A stretch of 64,000 bases of DNA, taken from assembly GCA_002396645.1 (NCBI GenBank), contig DGYI01000066.1:304-64303 (forward strand), written 5' to 3'. Position numbers and translations under genes: made by a program. The notes beneath the pieces are model-generated. The model did no database searches. It had not been told where the DNA came from and worked only from the letters and a program-made list of their open reading frames with translations. This stretch comes from Firmicutes bacterium UBA5010 (GTDB lineage Bacteria; Bacillota; Clostridia; Tissierellales; Sedimentibacteraceae). Below, in pieces: positions 51,024 through 61,444 of the stretch (positions are counted from its first letter, which is position 1; each line of letters begins with the position of its first letter).

Positions 51024-52019
51024 ATGAAAAAAATATTATCATTAGTATTAGTATTATTATTGTCAGTTGCATTCATGGCAGGATGCAGTCAAGAGAAACC
51101 GGATCAAGATAATTCAGGAGAAGATAAGCCTGAGCAGGGACAAGCTACTCCGAAATCAGATGATGAAGATAAAAAAGAAGAGCCTAAAGAAATTAATATA
51201 GAGCATGCAAAAGGCTCAATAAAATTAGAAACAGCGGCAAAAAAAGCAGTAGTATTTGATATGGGAAGCCTTGATACAGTTGATGCAATTGCTCCTGAAA
51301 TTGAGCTTGCAGTCCCTACAAGCAATATACCTAAAGCATTGTCTAAATATGAGAAAGCTACAAATGCAGGATCACTTTTTGAACCTGATATGGAAGCAAT
51401 ATTTAACTTTGAGCCTGATGTAATAATCATAGGTGCGAGACAGGCTGATTATTATGACGAATTCAGCAAAATTGCCCCGACAATATATGTAGAAATAAAT
51501 GCAGATACATATATGGACGATTTTAAGCTTAGCACTTTAAATGTAGCGAAAGCACTTGGAAAAGAAGCTGAGGCTGAAAATTTTTTAGATGAAATAGATA
51601 AAGAAATAGAAGCTATCAAAGCATTATCAAAATCAGCAGGGAAAAATTCTTTAATAATTATGACTAATGACGGAAACATAAGCGCATACGGAAAAGGCTC
51701 AAGATTTGGCCTTATCCATGATGTATTGGAAATTCCGGCGGCAGATGAAACAATCAAAGTATCTAATCACGGGCAAGAAGCGAGCTTTGAATATATAGCT
51801 CAAGTAAATCCTGAGCTGTTATTTGTGGTGGACAGAACAATGGTAGCCGGAGGCTCGGCAAATGCAAGCGATACTTTAAACAATGATTTAGTTAAGAGTA
51901 TTAATGCCTATAAAAATGATAAAATTGTTTATTTAGACGCAGAGGCATGGTATTTGGCAAACGGCGGAATCAACATGATGAACATAATGCTTGGCGAAGT
52001 AAAATCTGCATTAGAATAA
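51024..52019 (+). CDS. yclQ: Siderophore-binding lipoprotein, YclQ/CeuE-like
   Basis: 331 residues with a lipoprotein signal peptide (MAGC lipobox, Cys about 21), an acidic low-complexity linker (about 25-60), and a class III binding fold with VVFDMGSLDTVDAI, FEPDVIIIGARQ and VNPELLFVVDRT. The conserved RQ and DRT patterns agree with CeuE/YclQ petrobactin/enterobactin-type receptors. It is separated from yclP by a structured leader, which could set the higher level usually needed for the binding protein. Confidence 0.9.
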   Translation: MKKILSLVLVLLLSVAFMAGCSQEKPDQDNSGEDKPEQGQATPKSDDEDKKEEPKEINIEHAKGSIKLETAAKKAVVFDMGSLDTVDAIAPEIELAVPTSNIPKALSKYEKATNAGSLFEPDMEAIFNFEPDVIIIGARQADYYDEFSKIAPTIYVEINADTYMDDFKLSTLNVAKALGKEAEAENFLDEIDKEIEAIKALSKSAGKNSLIIMTNDGNISAYGKGSRFGLIHDVLEIPAADETIKVSNHGQEASFEYIAQVNPELLFVVDRTMVAGGSANASDTLNNDLVKSINAYKNDKIVYLDAEAWYLANGGINMMNIMLGEVKSALE

Positions 52020-52028
52020 GATTGATGA

Positions 52029-52058
52029 TAAAAAAGAGGGTTTTCCCTCTTTTTTTTA
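52029..52058 (+). terminator. Terminator after yclQ-like gene
   Basis: AAAAAAGAGGG/CCCTCTTTTTT stem with a TTTT loop and T run. Confidence 0.9.
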
Positions 52059-52197
52059 TCGAAAATATCCACTTTTTAGATTATTTATGATATAATATGC
52101 ATAGCATATTGCTCAACGCAGTTGAGACTATGATATAATATCCGCAGACTTAAGATTTATTTGAGTTTACATATTAAAAAAACTATTGGGGGAAATA

Positions 52198-54408
52198 ATG
52201 AATTTAGAAAAAGCTAAGGAAATATTAAAAGAATACTTTGGATATGACTCCTTTCGTGCGGGACAGGATAAAATTATTGAAAATATCCTATCCGGTAAAG
52301 ATGCTGTAGGAATAATGCCGACGGGTGCAGGAAAATCTATATGCTTTCAGGTTCCTGCATTACTTCTTGAGGGAATAACTGTAGTTATATCGCCTCTTAT
52401 TTCACTTATGAAAGATCAAGTCAATTCTCTTACACAGGCAGGAGTCAAAGCTGCATATCTAAACAGCTCACTTACCGAAAGACAATATTTTACCGTACTT
52501 GATAATATTAAAAATGATTTATATAAAATTATTTATGTCGCTCCCGAAAGACTGCTGACAGAAGGCTTTTTAGAAGTCTTAAGCGGCTTGAAAATATCAA
52601 TGCTTACAATTGATGAGGCTCATTGCATATCACAATGGGGACAAGATTTCAGACCAAGCTATATGCAGATAGTAAACTTTATCGACAGGCTTTCTCCAAA
52701 ACCTATAATTTCAGCTTTTACTGCAACAGCTACGGAGCTTGTAAAAGATGATATAATAAATATTCTGAATTTAAAAAATCCATATGTTATAGTTACAGGC
52801 TTTGACAGAAGTAATTTATACTTCGAGGTGCAAAAGCCTGCCGATAAATATAAATCGCTTGAAATATTTTTAAAAGACAGAAAAGAAGATACAGGAATAA
52901 TATATTGTTCAACAAGAGATAATGTTGAAAATATATGTAAATTTTTGAATGAAAAAGGATATGAAGCAACAAGATATCATGCAGGATTATCTGATGCCGA
53001 GCGCAAGAAAAACCAAGAGGATTTTATATACGATATAAAGAAGATAATAGTTGCAACCAATGCTTTTGGTATGGGCATAGATAAGTCTGACGTTAGATTC
53101 ATAGTGCATTTTAACATGCCTCGTGATATTGAAAGCTACTATCAAGAGGCAGGCAGAGCAGGACGAGATGGAACTGATGCTCATTGTCTTCTTTTCTATA
53201 GCGGACAAGATGTAAGAACAAACCTTTATCTGATTGAAAATTCAAGAGATAAAATCTATGAAAGTCCGGACGTTGAAAGAGAATTAAAATCAAGAGAAAG
53301 AGAAAGACTTAAAATTATGGCTAATTATTGTCATACAAGCTCTTGCTTGAGACAATATATCTTGAACTATTTCGGAGAGGATGCACAGGATGGATGCGGC
53401 AATTGCAGTAATTGCAAAACAGAATTCGAGGAGATAGACATAACCGTAGCCGCTCAAAAGATTTTATCATGTGTTATAAAGACAAAAGAGCGTTTTGGTA
53501 TAAAAATGATTATAGACGTATTGCGGGGAAGCAAGAATAAAAGATTGACAGATCTTGGCTTAAATAAGCTTTCAACTTACAGCATCATGTCAGAATCAGA
53601 TTCATTTGCAAGAGATATAGTTAATTTTCTTATATTAAAAGAATATTTGTACACTACAAATGATGAATATCCTGTTCTGAAACTAGGTAATCGTGCAGGC
53701 AGGTTTTTAAAAGAAAAACAAACTCTGAGTATGAAAATAACAAAATCTGACAAGTATGCTATTGAAACACCAAACTCTGACGATAAACCCGGCAAGTCTA
53801 AAAGCAAAAAGACTATTGGAACACACAGCGTTAATCCACAAATACTGTCTGAGTTGAAGGCACTGAGATTCAGACTTGCGAAAGAACAAGAGGTACCGGC
53901 ATTTATCATATTTTCCGACAGCAGCTTAATAGATATGTGTATGAAAATGCCGCAGAATGAGAAGGAGTTTCTCGAGGTATCCGGAGTAGGAAAACAAAAA
54001 CTGGAGTTATATGGAGCAAAATTTTTAGAAATTTTATCAGGAAAAAGAGAATCTTATAATGAAATCAAACAAAACGCGGATGAGCATCAAGTAATAGATA
54101 TCAGTGCTATCGGCACAGTTGAAGAATCTTTGACTATAAGTGCTGTAGCAGATCAAATAAATGCTGTAATTATGCAAAGAGGCAAAAAAATAAGTGCTGT
54201 TAAACTAAATAAATACCTTGTTGAAAAAGGCTATCTTGAAGCGGTAGAGGATGAAAAAGGCAAAAGAAAAATTCCGACATCAAGGGGCAAAGACTTAGGT
54301 ATAACAATAACAGAGAAAACAGGATTCGGCGGATATACATACTATACAAATCTGTTCAGTCAGGAAGCGCAAAGATTTATTGTCGAAAATATGAAGGATA
54401 TAATTTAA
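52198..54408 (+). CDS. recQ: ATP-dependent DNA helicase RecQ
   Basis: 736 residues; ATG 52198 after GGGGGA. SF2 helicase: Walker A MPTGAGKSICFQ (about residue 43), DEAH box TIDEAHCISQWGQDFRPSY, motif VI QEAGRAGRDG. The RecQ-Ct zinc-binding cysteines are in CHTSSCLR and CGNCSNCK. An HRDC domain (about 545-620) and a further C-terminal winged-helix-like extension follow. It acts in recombination and fork repair. It is monocistronic between importer and methyltransferase genes. Confidence 0.95.
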   Translation: MNLEKAKEILKEYFGYDSFRAGQDKIIENILSGKDAVGIMPTGAGKSICFQVPALLLEGITVVISPLISLMKDQVNSLTQAGVKAAYLNSSLTERQYFTVLDNIKNDLYKIIYVAPERLLTEGFLEVLSGLKISMLTIDEAHCISQWGQDFRPSYMQIVNFIDRLSPKPIISAFTATATELVKDDIINILNLKNPYVIVTGFDRSNLYFEVQKPADKYKSLEIFLKDRKEDTGIIYCSTRDNVENICKFLNEKGYEATRYHAGLSDAERKKNQEDFIYDIKKIIVATNAFGMGIDKSDVRFIVHFNMPRDIESYYQEAGRAGRDGTDAHCLLFYSGQDVRTNLYLIENSRDKIYESPDVERELKSRERERLKIMANYCHTSSCLRQYILNYFGEDAQDGCGNCSNCKTEFEEIDITVAAQKILSCVIKTKERFGIKMIIDVLRGSKNKRLTDLGLNKLSTYSIMSESDSFARDIVNFLILKEYLYTTNDEYPVLKLGNRAGRFLKEKQTLSMKITKSDKYAIETPNSDDKPGKSKSKKTIGTHSVNPQILSELKALRFRLAKEQEVPAFIIFSDSSLIDMCMKMPQNEKEFLEVSGVGKQKLELYGAKFLEILSGKRESYNEIKQNADEHQVIDISAIGTVEESLTISAVADQINAVIMQRGKKISAVKLNKYLVEKGYLEAVEDEKGKRKIPTSRGKDLGITITEKTGFGGYTYYTNLFSQEAQRFIVENMKDII

Positions 54409-54543
54409 AATTTTAAAATACAGTTAATAAACTGCTTGACCATCAGAAGATTTTGTTATACAATAATTTTTCCTTTATTTTCATAATGGCTATAATAAGT
54501 ATAAATGGAAGTAAAGAATAATTATATTTTCGGAGGTGTACGG

Positions 54544-55428
54544 ATGGATTCATATTGGTCTACTTATGTGCAGGAATCAAAGGAATTATATAGTTCCAGA
54601 GCATTAAGGTTTCATAACGGCAATAAGGAGCTATGGTTAAAGGCATTGCAAATTAAGGACGGAATGAAAGTGCTTGAAGTAGGTTGCGGCGGCGGTATTT
54701 TTTGTCATAAAATTAAGGAATATTTACCTAAAACCGATATTACCGGACTTGATTTTGACACAGGTCATATCGAATACGCTAAAGTCAAGTCTGCAGAATT
54801 GAACTTAAACTGTAACTTTGTCAACGGTGATGCTACTGATTTGCCTTTTGAAGATGATATTTTCGACATATGCTTTTCTCATACAGTTATAAATTTTTGT
54901 GAGCCTAAGCCATTTATAAAAGAGCAATACAGAGTGCTTAAGCCCAATGGTAAAATAATTATATTATGTATAATCAACAGTTCGAATAAACCCGAATGGT
55001 GGATTCCCACAGATGACTGTGAGGAAAAGGCGCTTTTTGACAGACTCTGGGCTGAAGCACAGAAAAATGAACTCAGCGATATTAAAAAATATGAAAATAA
55101 TGAGCTGTGGTATTTTGAATATCTTCAGGAGCAGGGCTTTAAAGATATATCGGCTGATGTATTTGCGGTTTTAAGCTACTCGCCGTCTTTTTCCGATGTG
55201 AGCGATGAAATGGCAATAGATCAGATAAATGAAGGCAGATTATCCGAGCTATGCAGTGCTCAGAAGGCCTTCCGATTGGCTCCGAATTGTATGTCATCAG
55301 ATGAATTTAATTCCATGCTCGAAATGATAAACAAAAGATACGATAATATGATAGATAAATACAAAAATGGAGATAAATCATGGGATTATCGCGCAAGCAC
55401 GATTTTAGCAATTAGCGGTATGAAATAA
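54544..55428 (+). CDS. Class I SAM-dependent methyltransferase
   Basis: 294 residues; start ATG 54544 after GGAGGTGTACGG. The Methyltransf_11/25 domain has motif I VLEVGCGGGIF (about 45), GLDFDTGHIEYAK, motif IV NGDATDLPFEDDIFDICFS, and LKPNGKIIIL. The C-terminal about 130 residues are a less conserved extension, as in small-molecule or UbiE-like methyltransferases. The substrate is unknown. Confidence 0.85.
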   Translation: MDSYWSTYVQESKELYSSRALRFHNGNKELWLKALQIKDGMKVLEVGCGGGIFCHKIKEYLPKTDITGLDFDTGHIEYAKVKSAELNLNCNFVNGDATDLPFEDDIFDICFSHTVINFCEPKPFIKEQYRVLKPNGKIIILCIINSSNKPEWWIPTDDCEEKALFDRLWAEAQKNELSDIKKYENNELWYFEYLQEQGFKDISADVFAVLSYSPSFSDVSDEMAIDQINEGRLSELCSAQKAFRLAPNCMSSDEFNSMLEMINKRYDNMIDKYKNGDKSWDYRASTILAISGMK

Positions 55429-55526
55429 TCTTTTTCTCATTAATAAAAAGCATATACTTTTTTATATACTGTCCGATATAATATTTGTAGGATTATTTAA
55501 ATGCATGTAAAAAAGGAGGTGCTGAT

Positions 55527-56633
55527 TTGAGAATTGACAATACTGCTAAGTATATAAGCAAATTGAACAGCCAAAGTTTGACATCAGATTCAAAGCAATA
55601 TATTGAGAATCAGCTAGATATTTCAAATAACTTTGATATATCGGTCTTTGATTTTGCTGCTATAGATTATAATAAATTAACCAAATCAACACTTGAAACT
55701 TTAAAAAAGAGCTATGCAGGAATTAATATCTATATATTAAAATCTAACAGCCCAGCAGATGTCAAAAAGCTTGCACTCGGCTTAGGAAACGGTAAGCATC
55801 TTGTTATTTCACAAGATTTTATTGATAAAATGGGAAGCTCTGAGGAGTCTTATAACAAAGGCAAGGCAATACTGGAAGAAACGCTTAATCAATTATCAAA
55901 CAGCAATTTTGAATTTAACTCAACAGGTGCGGTTGTCAGTGAAGATTCAATAAAATTTTGGACAGTATGTCAGAAAAATACTTCTCAGGACTATGTGCAA
56001 AATAGCTTTCTAGATCCGATAAAAATGCTTCAGCAGCAGGGAGAGGAATTAAAAAATAAGTTTAAATCTATGAAAAGAAATTCAAGCTTTAATGCTCCTA
56101 TTGAAGTTTACTCAAAACTTTCCAGAGCAAAAAGCAAACCTGAGGTAATGAATGTTGTTTCAACTGCCAGGGCAAATATCAGTAAATTAAAGACCATGCT
56201 TCGCGACTGTGAAGATAACGAAAAAATGAAAATTAAAGCGATGATAAAACAGCTTGAAAAAGCTATTACAAGATCATACAGAAAAATTAGAGATTTATCT
56301 AATGAAGAAAGTCTGTCACAGGAGAAAAGGTCGGCTGAAATTAAGGAAAAGAAAAGGCTTGCGGCACATAAAAATGATGAGCTGAACAGACGAAGGGCTA
56401 TAAGACGTATAAGAGAAAGAGCGCAGATAGATGAAGCAAATCCGCTGTATTATTATCCTCAGATATTTTTGAACAAAGATGAGGACAGAAAAAACGAATA
56501 TATACCGACAATTGATATGTCAGGCATATCTGATGCTTCAATTATGCCGGTAACGGATATATCCGCAAGCGGGGCATCTGCATTGCAGGGCATTGAGATT
56601 ACAGTTATGCCGACTATTGAAATTTCGATATGA
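55527..56633 (+). CDS. Hypothetical protein with coiled-coil/basic region (DUF6033-like)
   Basis: A 368-residue protein; TTG 55527 behind AAAGGAGGT. The N-terminal about 150 residues are soluble alpha/beta. Residues about 180-310 are predicted helical and highly charged, with a basic stretch LNRRRAIRRIRERAQIDEA. The C-terminal 40 residues repeat a Pro-Thr-Ile/Val motif (IPTIDMSG, MPVTDISA, MPTIEISI). No signal peptide is seen. The layout resembles Clostridial DUF6033-type proteins, but the family call is tentative and the function unknown. Confidence 0.6.
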   Translation: MRIDNTAKYISKLNSQSLTSDSKQYIENQLDISNNFDISVFDFAAIDYNKLTKSTLETLKKSYAGINIYILKSNSPADVKKLALGLGNGKHLVISQDFIDKMGSSEESYNKGKAILEETLNQLSNSNFEFNSTGAVVSEDSIKFWTVCQKNTSQDYVQNSFLDPIKMLQQQGEELKNKFKSMKRNSSFNAPIEVYSKLSRAKSKPEVMNVVSTARANISKLKTMLRDCEDNEKMKIKAMIKQLEKAITRSYRKIRDLSNEESLSQEKRSAEIKEKKRLAAHKNDELNRRRAIRRIRERAQIDEANPLYYYPQIFLNKDEDRKNEYIPTIDMSGISDASIMPVTDISASGASALQGIEITVMPTIEISI

Positions 56634-56650
56634 TATTAATATACTTTAAT

Positions 56651-56688
56651 AAAAAGACAGGTTTATAAATAACCCTGTCTTTTTTTAT
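56651..56688 (+). terminator. Terminator after the coiled-coil protein gene
   Basis: AAAAAGACAGG/CCTGTCTTTTT pair followed by T run. Confidence 0.8.
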
Positions 56689-56786
56689 AATATTTAAAAA
56701 ATTAACTTTAAAATTTCTCTGAAAATTATGAATGACTTTAATTAAGAGTTTTATGATAATCAGCGGAAGATATAATCCCCCACTGA

Positions 56787-57041
56787 TTATTCGCGTGGAA
56801 ATTTTAAGAATAAATATGGCTCAACATTTAAGACAGTTGCAATGTTAAATAAAAGATCTAATGATATTCCCCTGTTCATGTTCGGAGCTTCAATAGCTCC
56901 CATGTGCTGACGACTAATCCCGACCAATTCTGCTACTTGCTCCTGTGACAATTTCTTTTTTTTGCGATAATAAGCTATAGCGTATCCTATTTCTGTAAAT
57001 TTTCCTGAATTATCAAATTTTAAGGCTTTAACATCTTTCAT
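56787..57041 (-). CDS. XRE family helix-turn-helix regulator
   Basis: 84 residues; start 57041 after GGAGGTGAC. Single HTH_3 domain: AYYRKKKKLSQEQVAELVGISRQHMGAIEAPNM, followed by the usual helices to LNVEPYLFL. It is divergent from the chemoreceptor gene. It shares the IEAPNM segment with the element's small XRE protein at 20801, so both belong to the same subgroup of short regulators. Confidence 0.85.
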   Translation of the reverse strand: MKDVKALKFDNSGKFTEIGYAIAYYRKKKKLSQEQVAELVGISRQHMGAIEAPNMNRGISLDLLFNIATVLNVEPYLFLKFPRE

Positions 57042-57238
57042 TATGTCACCTCCTATATATATTTTATCCAATATACAAATATATAAAAATCAATTTTAAC
57101 ACGACAATTGACGTATTAAAAGCGACATGATATAATTAAAATACGAAGATTTATGTAGATTTATGTCGGCAGAAATCGAAATTTGTATTAAAGCCGCTTA
57201 AATATTTATCAAATAGACAAGAAGGAAAGGGATTAAAA

Positions 57239-58909
57239 ATGAAAAAATTTAATGATTTCAGTATTTCCAAGAAAATACTGACAGGATTTTTGGCACTGAC
57301 TCTTGTTGTGCTGCTAGTTGGAATAATAGGTATTATAAGTCTTTTAATGCTTCTTGACAAGGATACCTATATGTATGAAAAGCAAACTGCACCTATAGCT
57401 TACTTAATTGATCTCGAAAAAAGTCTGTATAAAATGCGTATAGATGCACGCGGAGCAATTATTTATGCGGGAGATGCAGAAAAAGTAAAGCAATATGAGG
57501 CAAGCTATAATCAAAGTAAAGAACTTTTTCTCAGAGAAGGTCCGTTATATCGTGAGACAATTACAACAGAAGAGGCTCGCATGCTGTTCGATGAATCACA
57601 AAAGCTTTTTCAAGAAAAATTGACTTCTGTTTTTGAGAAAACCTTTGAATTAGCCAAAACAAACGGAAAAGAGGCAAATGCAGTTCTTTCGGGAGCAACG
57701 CAGGAGGCTGAGAGGATATTGGAGATTTATGAACAGCTGGTCGTACATCGTATGGAGGCTGTGGGTGAAACAAACAAAGCAAATACCTCCACCGCTTTAA
57801 TAACTATTGTTTTATTGAGCATATTTGTAGTTGTAGCAGCAGCTATAGCAATTCTTCTCGGAATTAAAATATCGAAAATGATCAGTAAACCGATTGAAAA
57901 GATTGTTGAAGCCGCAGATCATATTGCACTTGGATATATCAATGTGGATCTAGATTCTATTACATCAAAGGATGAAACAGGATTGCTTGCAGAATCCTTT
58001 AAAAGAATGCTTGAAGGTATAAGAAAGCAAGTTGAAGCTGCTGATATTATCAGTAAAGGTGATTTTACAATCAATGTACCTCTGCGTTCTGATGAAGATG
58101 TTCTTGGTCTTGCGCTGCAAAGAATTGAAAGAGAGCTTAATGAAACAATGAAAAGCATCAACATTGCTGCCGAACAGGTTAATATGGGAGCAGATCAGGT
58201 TTCCAGTGCGGCTCAAACTCTTGCATCAGGCTCGACAGAACAGGCGGCATCTGTTGAGGAGTTAAATGCTTCTATTGTTGAAGTATCAAGACGTGCTAAT
58301 GAAAATTCAAATAATGTTAAAATTGCATCAGAATATATAGAGCAATCCGGCGAGGGAGTAAATACAGGAAATGAACATATGTCTGAACTTGCTGCTGCAA
58401 TGTCAGATATAGCGTCATCATCCAATGAGATTGCAAAAATTACAAAGCTAATTGAAGATATCGCTTTTCAGACTAATATTCTTGCTTTAAATGCTGCCGT
58501 TGAAGCCGCACGCGCAGGATCTGCAGGAAAAGGCTTTGCAGTTGTTGCGGACGAGGTTCGTAATCTGGCAGCAAAATCAGCTGAAGCTGTAAAACAAACC
58601 AATGAACTGATTCAGCAGTCTGCTGAGGCTGTATCAAAAGGAACAAAGATAACTGCACAAACAGCTCAGGTATTGCAGGAAGTAGGCGAAAACTCATATA
58701 AAGTAGCAGAAAGTTTCTTGAAAATTGAGCAAGCATCAGCAGAACAGGTAAGCTCAATAGATCAAATAAATATAGGATTGTCGCAGGTATCGGGTGTTGT
58801 ACAGGCCAATGCGGCAACAGCGGAAGAAAGCTCAGCTGCCAGCGAAGAACTTGCGGCACAGGCACGCTCATTGCAAGAAGAGGTCGGAAAATTCAAATTA
58901 AAAATTTAG
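57239..58909 (+). CDS. Methyl-accepting chemotaxis protein
   Basis: 556 residues. A first membrane helix (about 14-36), a four-helix-bundle ligand domain (about 40-180), a second helix (about 182-205), HAMP (about 205-260) and a long cytoplasmic signalling hairpin. The hairpin tip FQTNILALNAAVEAARAG is perfectly conserved and contacts CheA/CheW. No other chemotaxis gene is in the window. A strong terminator follows. Confidence 0.95.
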   Translation: MKKFNDFSISKKILTGFLALTLVVLLVGIIGIISLLMLLDKDTYMYEKQTAPIAYLIDLEKSLYKMRIDARGAIIYAGDAEKVKQYEASYNQSKELFLREGPLYRETITTEEARMLFDESQKLFQEKLTSVFEKTFELAKTNGKEANAVLSGATQEAERILEIYEQLVVHRMEAVGETNKANTSTALITIVLLSIFVVVAAAIAILLGIKISKMISKPIEKIVEAADHIALGYINVDLDSITSKDETGLLAESFKRMLEGIRKQVEAADIISKGDFTINVPLRSDEDVLGLALQRIERELNETMKSINIAAEQVNMGADQVSSAAQTLASGSTEQAASVEELNASIVEVSRRANENSNNVKIASEYIEQSGEGVNTGNEHMSELAAAMSDIASSSNEIAKITKLIEDIAFQTNILALNAAVEAARAGSAGKGFAVVADEVRNLAAKSAEAVKQTNELIQQSAEAVSKGTKITAQTAQVLQEVGENSYKVAESFLKIEQASAEQVSSIDQINIGLSQVSGVVQANAATAEESSAASEELAAQARSLQEEVGKFKLKI

Positions 58910-58920
58910 TTAACTGCAAA

Positions 58921-58960
58921 GCATCCTGTAAATTCATTGAATTTACAGGATGCTTTTTAT
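58921..58960 (+). terminator. Terminator after the chemoreceptor
   Basis: GCATCCTGTAAAT/ATTTACAGGATGC, a perfect 13-bp stem, then TTTTTATTT. Confidence 0.93.
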
Positions 58961-59102
58961 TTATCTTCACTTTTAAATGCAGCATAGCAATGTATATTTT
59001 TACCATAAAAAAACTATCCGCTATAACATTGATTTTTGGTATAATTATATCATTAAAATATTTTTGTGAGATATTCATTCATACATTTAAAGGAGACAAG
59101 TT

Positions 59103-59780
59103 ATGTACCAATTTATATTACTAGACTTAGATAATACGATACTGGATTTTGATACTGCCGAAAAAAACAGCATGATAAAAATCGTTGAATCTCTTGATAT
59201 TGAATATAAATCTGAAATTTTAGACCAATACAGGAAGATAAATTCATCATTATGGAAATTGCTTGAAGAAGAGAAAATAACTAAGGATATTGTATTAAAT
59301 ACAAGGTTCAGTGAACTTTTTAAGCTTTATGAGCTCAATGCAGATGGCGAAAAGATTGAAAATCTATTCAGAGCATATCTTGCTGAAAGCTCAGATTTGA
59401 TTCCAAATGCAAAAGACATCTTAACAGAGCTGAAAAAAAGAGGGAAAAAAATATATGCGGCATCTAACGGAGTTTATTCGACACAGATACAAAGGCTTAA
59501 AAACGCAGGAATTTCGGAGCTTTTTGACGATATGTTCATTTCGGAAAAGGTAGGATACAATAAACCATCCATACATTTTTTTGAGTATTGCTTAAATAAT
59601 ATAAAAGACCTTGAAAGAGATAAAGTCTTGATGGTAGGGGACAGTCTAAGTTCCGATATTCAAGGCGCAATAAACGCAAACATAGACTCTTGTTATTGTA
59701 ATTTCAATAATAATCGAGATATTTCAAATGCTACATATACAATTTATGACATATCGGAGCTATTGAATATTGTTAAGTAG
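59103..59780 (+). CDS. HAD phosphatase, YjjG-type pyrimidine nucleotidase
   Basis: 225 residues. HAD motif I LLDLDNTILDF (nucleophile Asp9), motif II AASNGVYSTQ, motif III Lys in GYNKPSIHFF, and motif IV MVGDSLSSDI. The KPSIHFF and NG-x-x-x-x-Q patterns place it in the YjjG/YfnB group of non-canonical pyrimidine nucleotidases that clean the nucleotide pool. The 3' end overlaps the converging ABC gene by 8 bases. Confidence 0.88.
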   Translation: MYQFILLDLDNTILDFDTAEKNSMIKIVESLDIEYKSEILDQYRKINSSLWKLLEEEKITKDIVLNTRFSELFKLYELNADGEKIENLFRAYLAESSDLIPNAKDILTELKKRGKKIYAASNGVYSTQIQRLKNAGISELFDDMFISEKVGYNKPSIHFFEYCLNNIKDLERDKVLMVGDSLSSDIQGAINANIDSCYCNFNNNRDISNATYTIYDISELLNIVK

Positions 59781-61410
59781 CTGACTGCAAATAGATGATA
59801 TCAAATTCGCCGGAGCCTTTTAATTTCAATTCAACATCGCATATATTCAGCAATGATTTTCTGTGAGTTATAACAACAAAAATGCAAGAGTGATTTTTCA
59901 GGTACTTATCTATAGCTTTAATTACAGCCTGTTCAGTATTTTCATCTAATGATGAAGTTGGCTCATCACAAATCAGAACAGAAGGTTTTCTGTAAATTGC
60001 TCTTGCCAATGCTATGCGCTGTTTTTCACCGCCGGATAGCTTGTCTATGGTAAAATCACTTCTTTCAAAAATGTTGTTAAGATAGCATTTACTGATAGTT
60101 TCTTCAAGCCAGGAATCAAGTTCACTGCTAAAGGATATATTTGATGCCAAATTATCGGAAAATAAAAATATGTCTTGAGGCAAATAAGAGCATTTACACA
60201 AATAGCTTTTTAGGTCAATTTTTTCAAGAGATATACCATTTGCAGTGATAAGACCTTTTTTGGGAGGCATTAATCCGAGGATAAGTTTTGCCAATGTACT
60301 TTTCCCGATTCCGCTTTCCCCTGTAATTGCTATTCGCATTCCGGGCTTTAAAATCAAAGATAAATCTCTTAATATCTCATGAGTTTCATTATAAAAGAAA
60401 CTTATATTCTGTATTTCTAAACATTCAATCTTTTCAATGATTTTCTTATTATCACTTTCTTCAACAGTATTTAATTCCAATAATCTCGGTAAAACAGCCT
60501 TTGCTTGCTGTCTCAGTTTGTTAAGATCCGATAAACTGTAAACCGGATCAATAATCCAATGGGTATAAGAATAAAATGCTATGACTATTCCAAGCGTAAT
60601 CTGATTGTTAATTACATAATAAGCTCCGACACTAAGTACAATCACGGGGATTATTGCATAAAAGAGATTTAACAGACCATTTCCAAGTGAAACATATCTT
60701 TGCACAGCAATTTTTGTTGTCAAATATTGTTGAAGAACAGATGAGAATCTTTTTTTAAAATAGGCTTCTTTGCCGTCAATTTTAATAGTAGAAAATCCGT
60801 CAATTGTTTCCTGAGCATAAGTCATTACATTTGAATATGTACTTCTCTCTGACTGTATATGAGGTCTTATATGTTTATTTATATAAAAATATAAGAACAG
60901 ATAAATTAAAAATATTGTAATTACTATAACAGTCAAAGCCGCATTCATGCGAAACAGTATAATATAAATAGAAATTACACGAATAAAAATTATTATAAAC
61001 TGGGGGATTGCAGAAACAGCATAACTTGCATACAAATCGCTGTCATTCAGAATTTTATTCAAGGTATCACCTTTGTCTTTGTCTTCAAATGATTTTAGAG
61101 ACAGCTTTAATACTGATGAAAGGGTATTTTCCCGCATTAGATTAGCTCCCTTTGCAAGAAGCTTTGAAAAAGAATATTCTTTGAGAAAATATATTATAAA
61201 ATCTAATAAGGATACGATTACTAATATTATTGACAGAGCTATAACAGAATCAAATGATGAGTCATTGCCGGTATAATTAATTTTATCAAATAAACGTCCG
61301 ATTAATAAAGGCTGTATTAAAGAAAGAATTATTGAAATAACTTGAAATATAAAAGAAATAATTCGTAATTTCAAAATTGGTCTTAATACTGATTGGAACG
61401 GAAACATCAT
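59773..61410 (-). CDS. ABC transporter, exporter-type half transporter
   Basis: About 545 residues. A six-helix membrane domain (about 10-290) and an ATPase with Walker A GESGIGKST, signature LSGGEKQRIALARAI and Walker B VLICDEPTSSLD. I chose ATG 61410 because AAGGAGGATAAG precedes it directly; a longer frame from 61431 would contain that site. It is the last gene of the minus-strand zinc operon. It could act as a homodimer; the substrate is unknown, and a link to metals is suggested only by position. Confidence 0.85.
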   Translation of the reverse strand: MMFPFQSVLRPILKLRIISFIFQVISIILSLIQPLLIGRLFDKINYTGNDSSFDSVIALSIILVIVSLLDFIIYFLKEYSFSKLLAKGANLMRENTLSSVLKLSLKSFEDKDKGDTLNKILNDSDLYASYAVSAIPQFIIIFIRVISIYIILFRMNAALTVIVITIFLIYLFLYFYINKHIRPHIQSERSTYSNVMTYAQETIDGFSTIKIDGKEAYFKKRFSSVLQQYLTTKIAVQRYVSLGNGLLNLFYAIIPVIVLSVGAYYVINNQITLGIVIAFYSYTHWIIDPVYSLSDLNKLRQQAKAVLPRLLELNTVEESDNKKIIEKIECLEIQNISFFYNETHEILRDLSLILKPGMRIAITGESGIGKSTLAKLILGLMPPKKGLITANGISLEKIDLKSYLCKCSYLPQDIFLFSDNLASNISFSSELDSWLEETISKCYLNNIFERSDFTIDKLSGGEKQRIALARAIYRKPSVLICDEPTSSLDENTEQAVIKAIDKYLKNHSCIFVVITHRKSLLNICDVELKLKGSGEFDIIYLQSAT

Positions 61411-61444
61411 CTTATCCTCCTTTTCGGACATTGCTTAAACGATA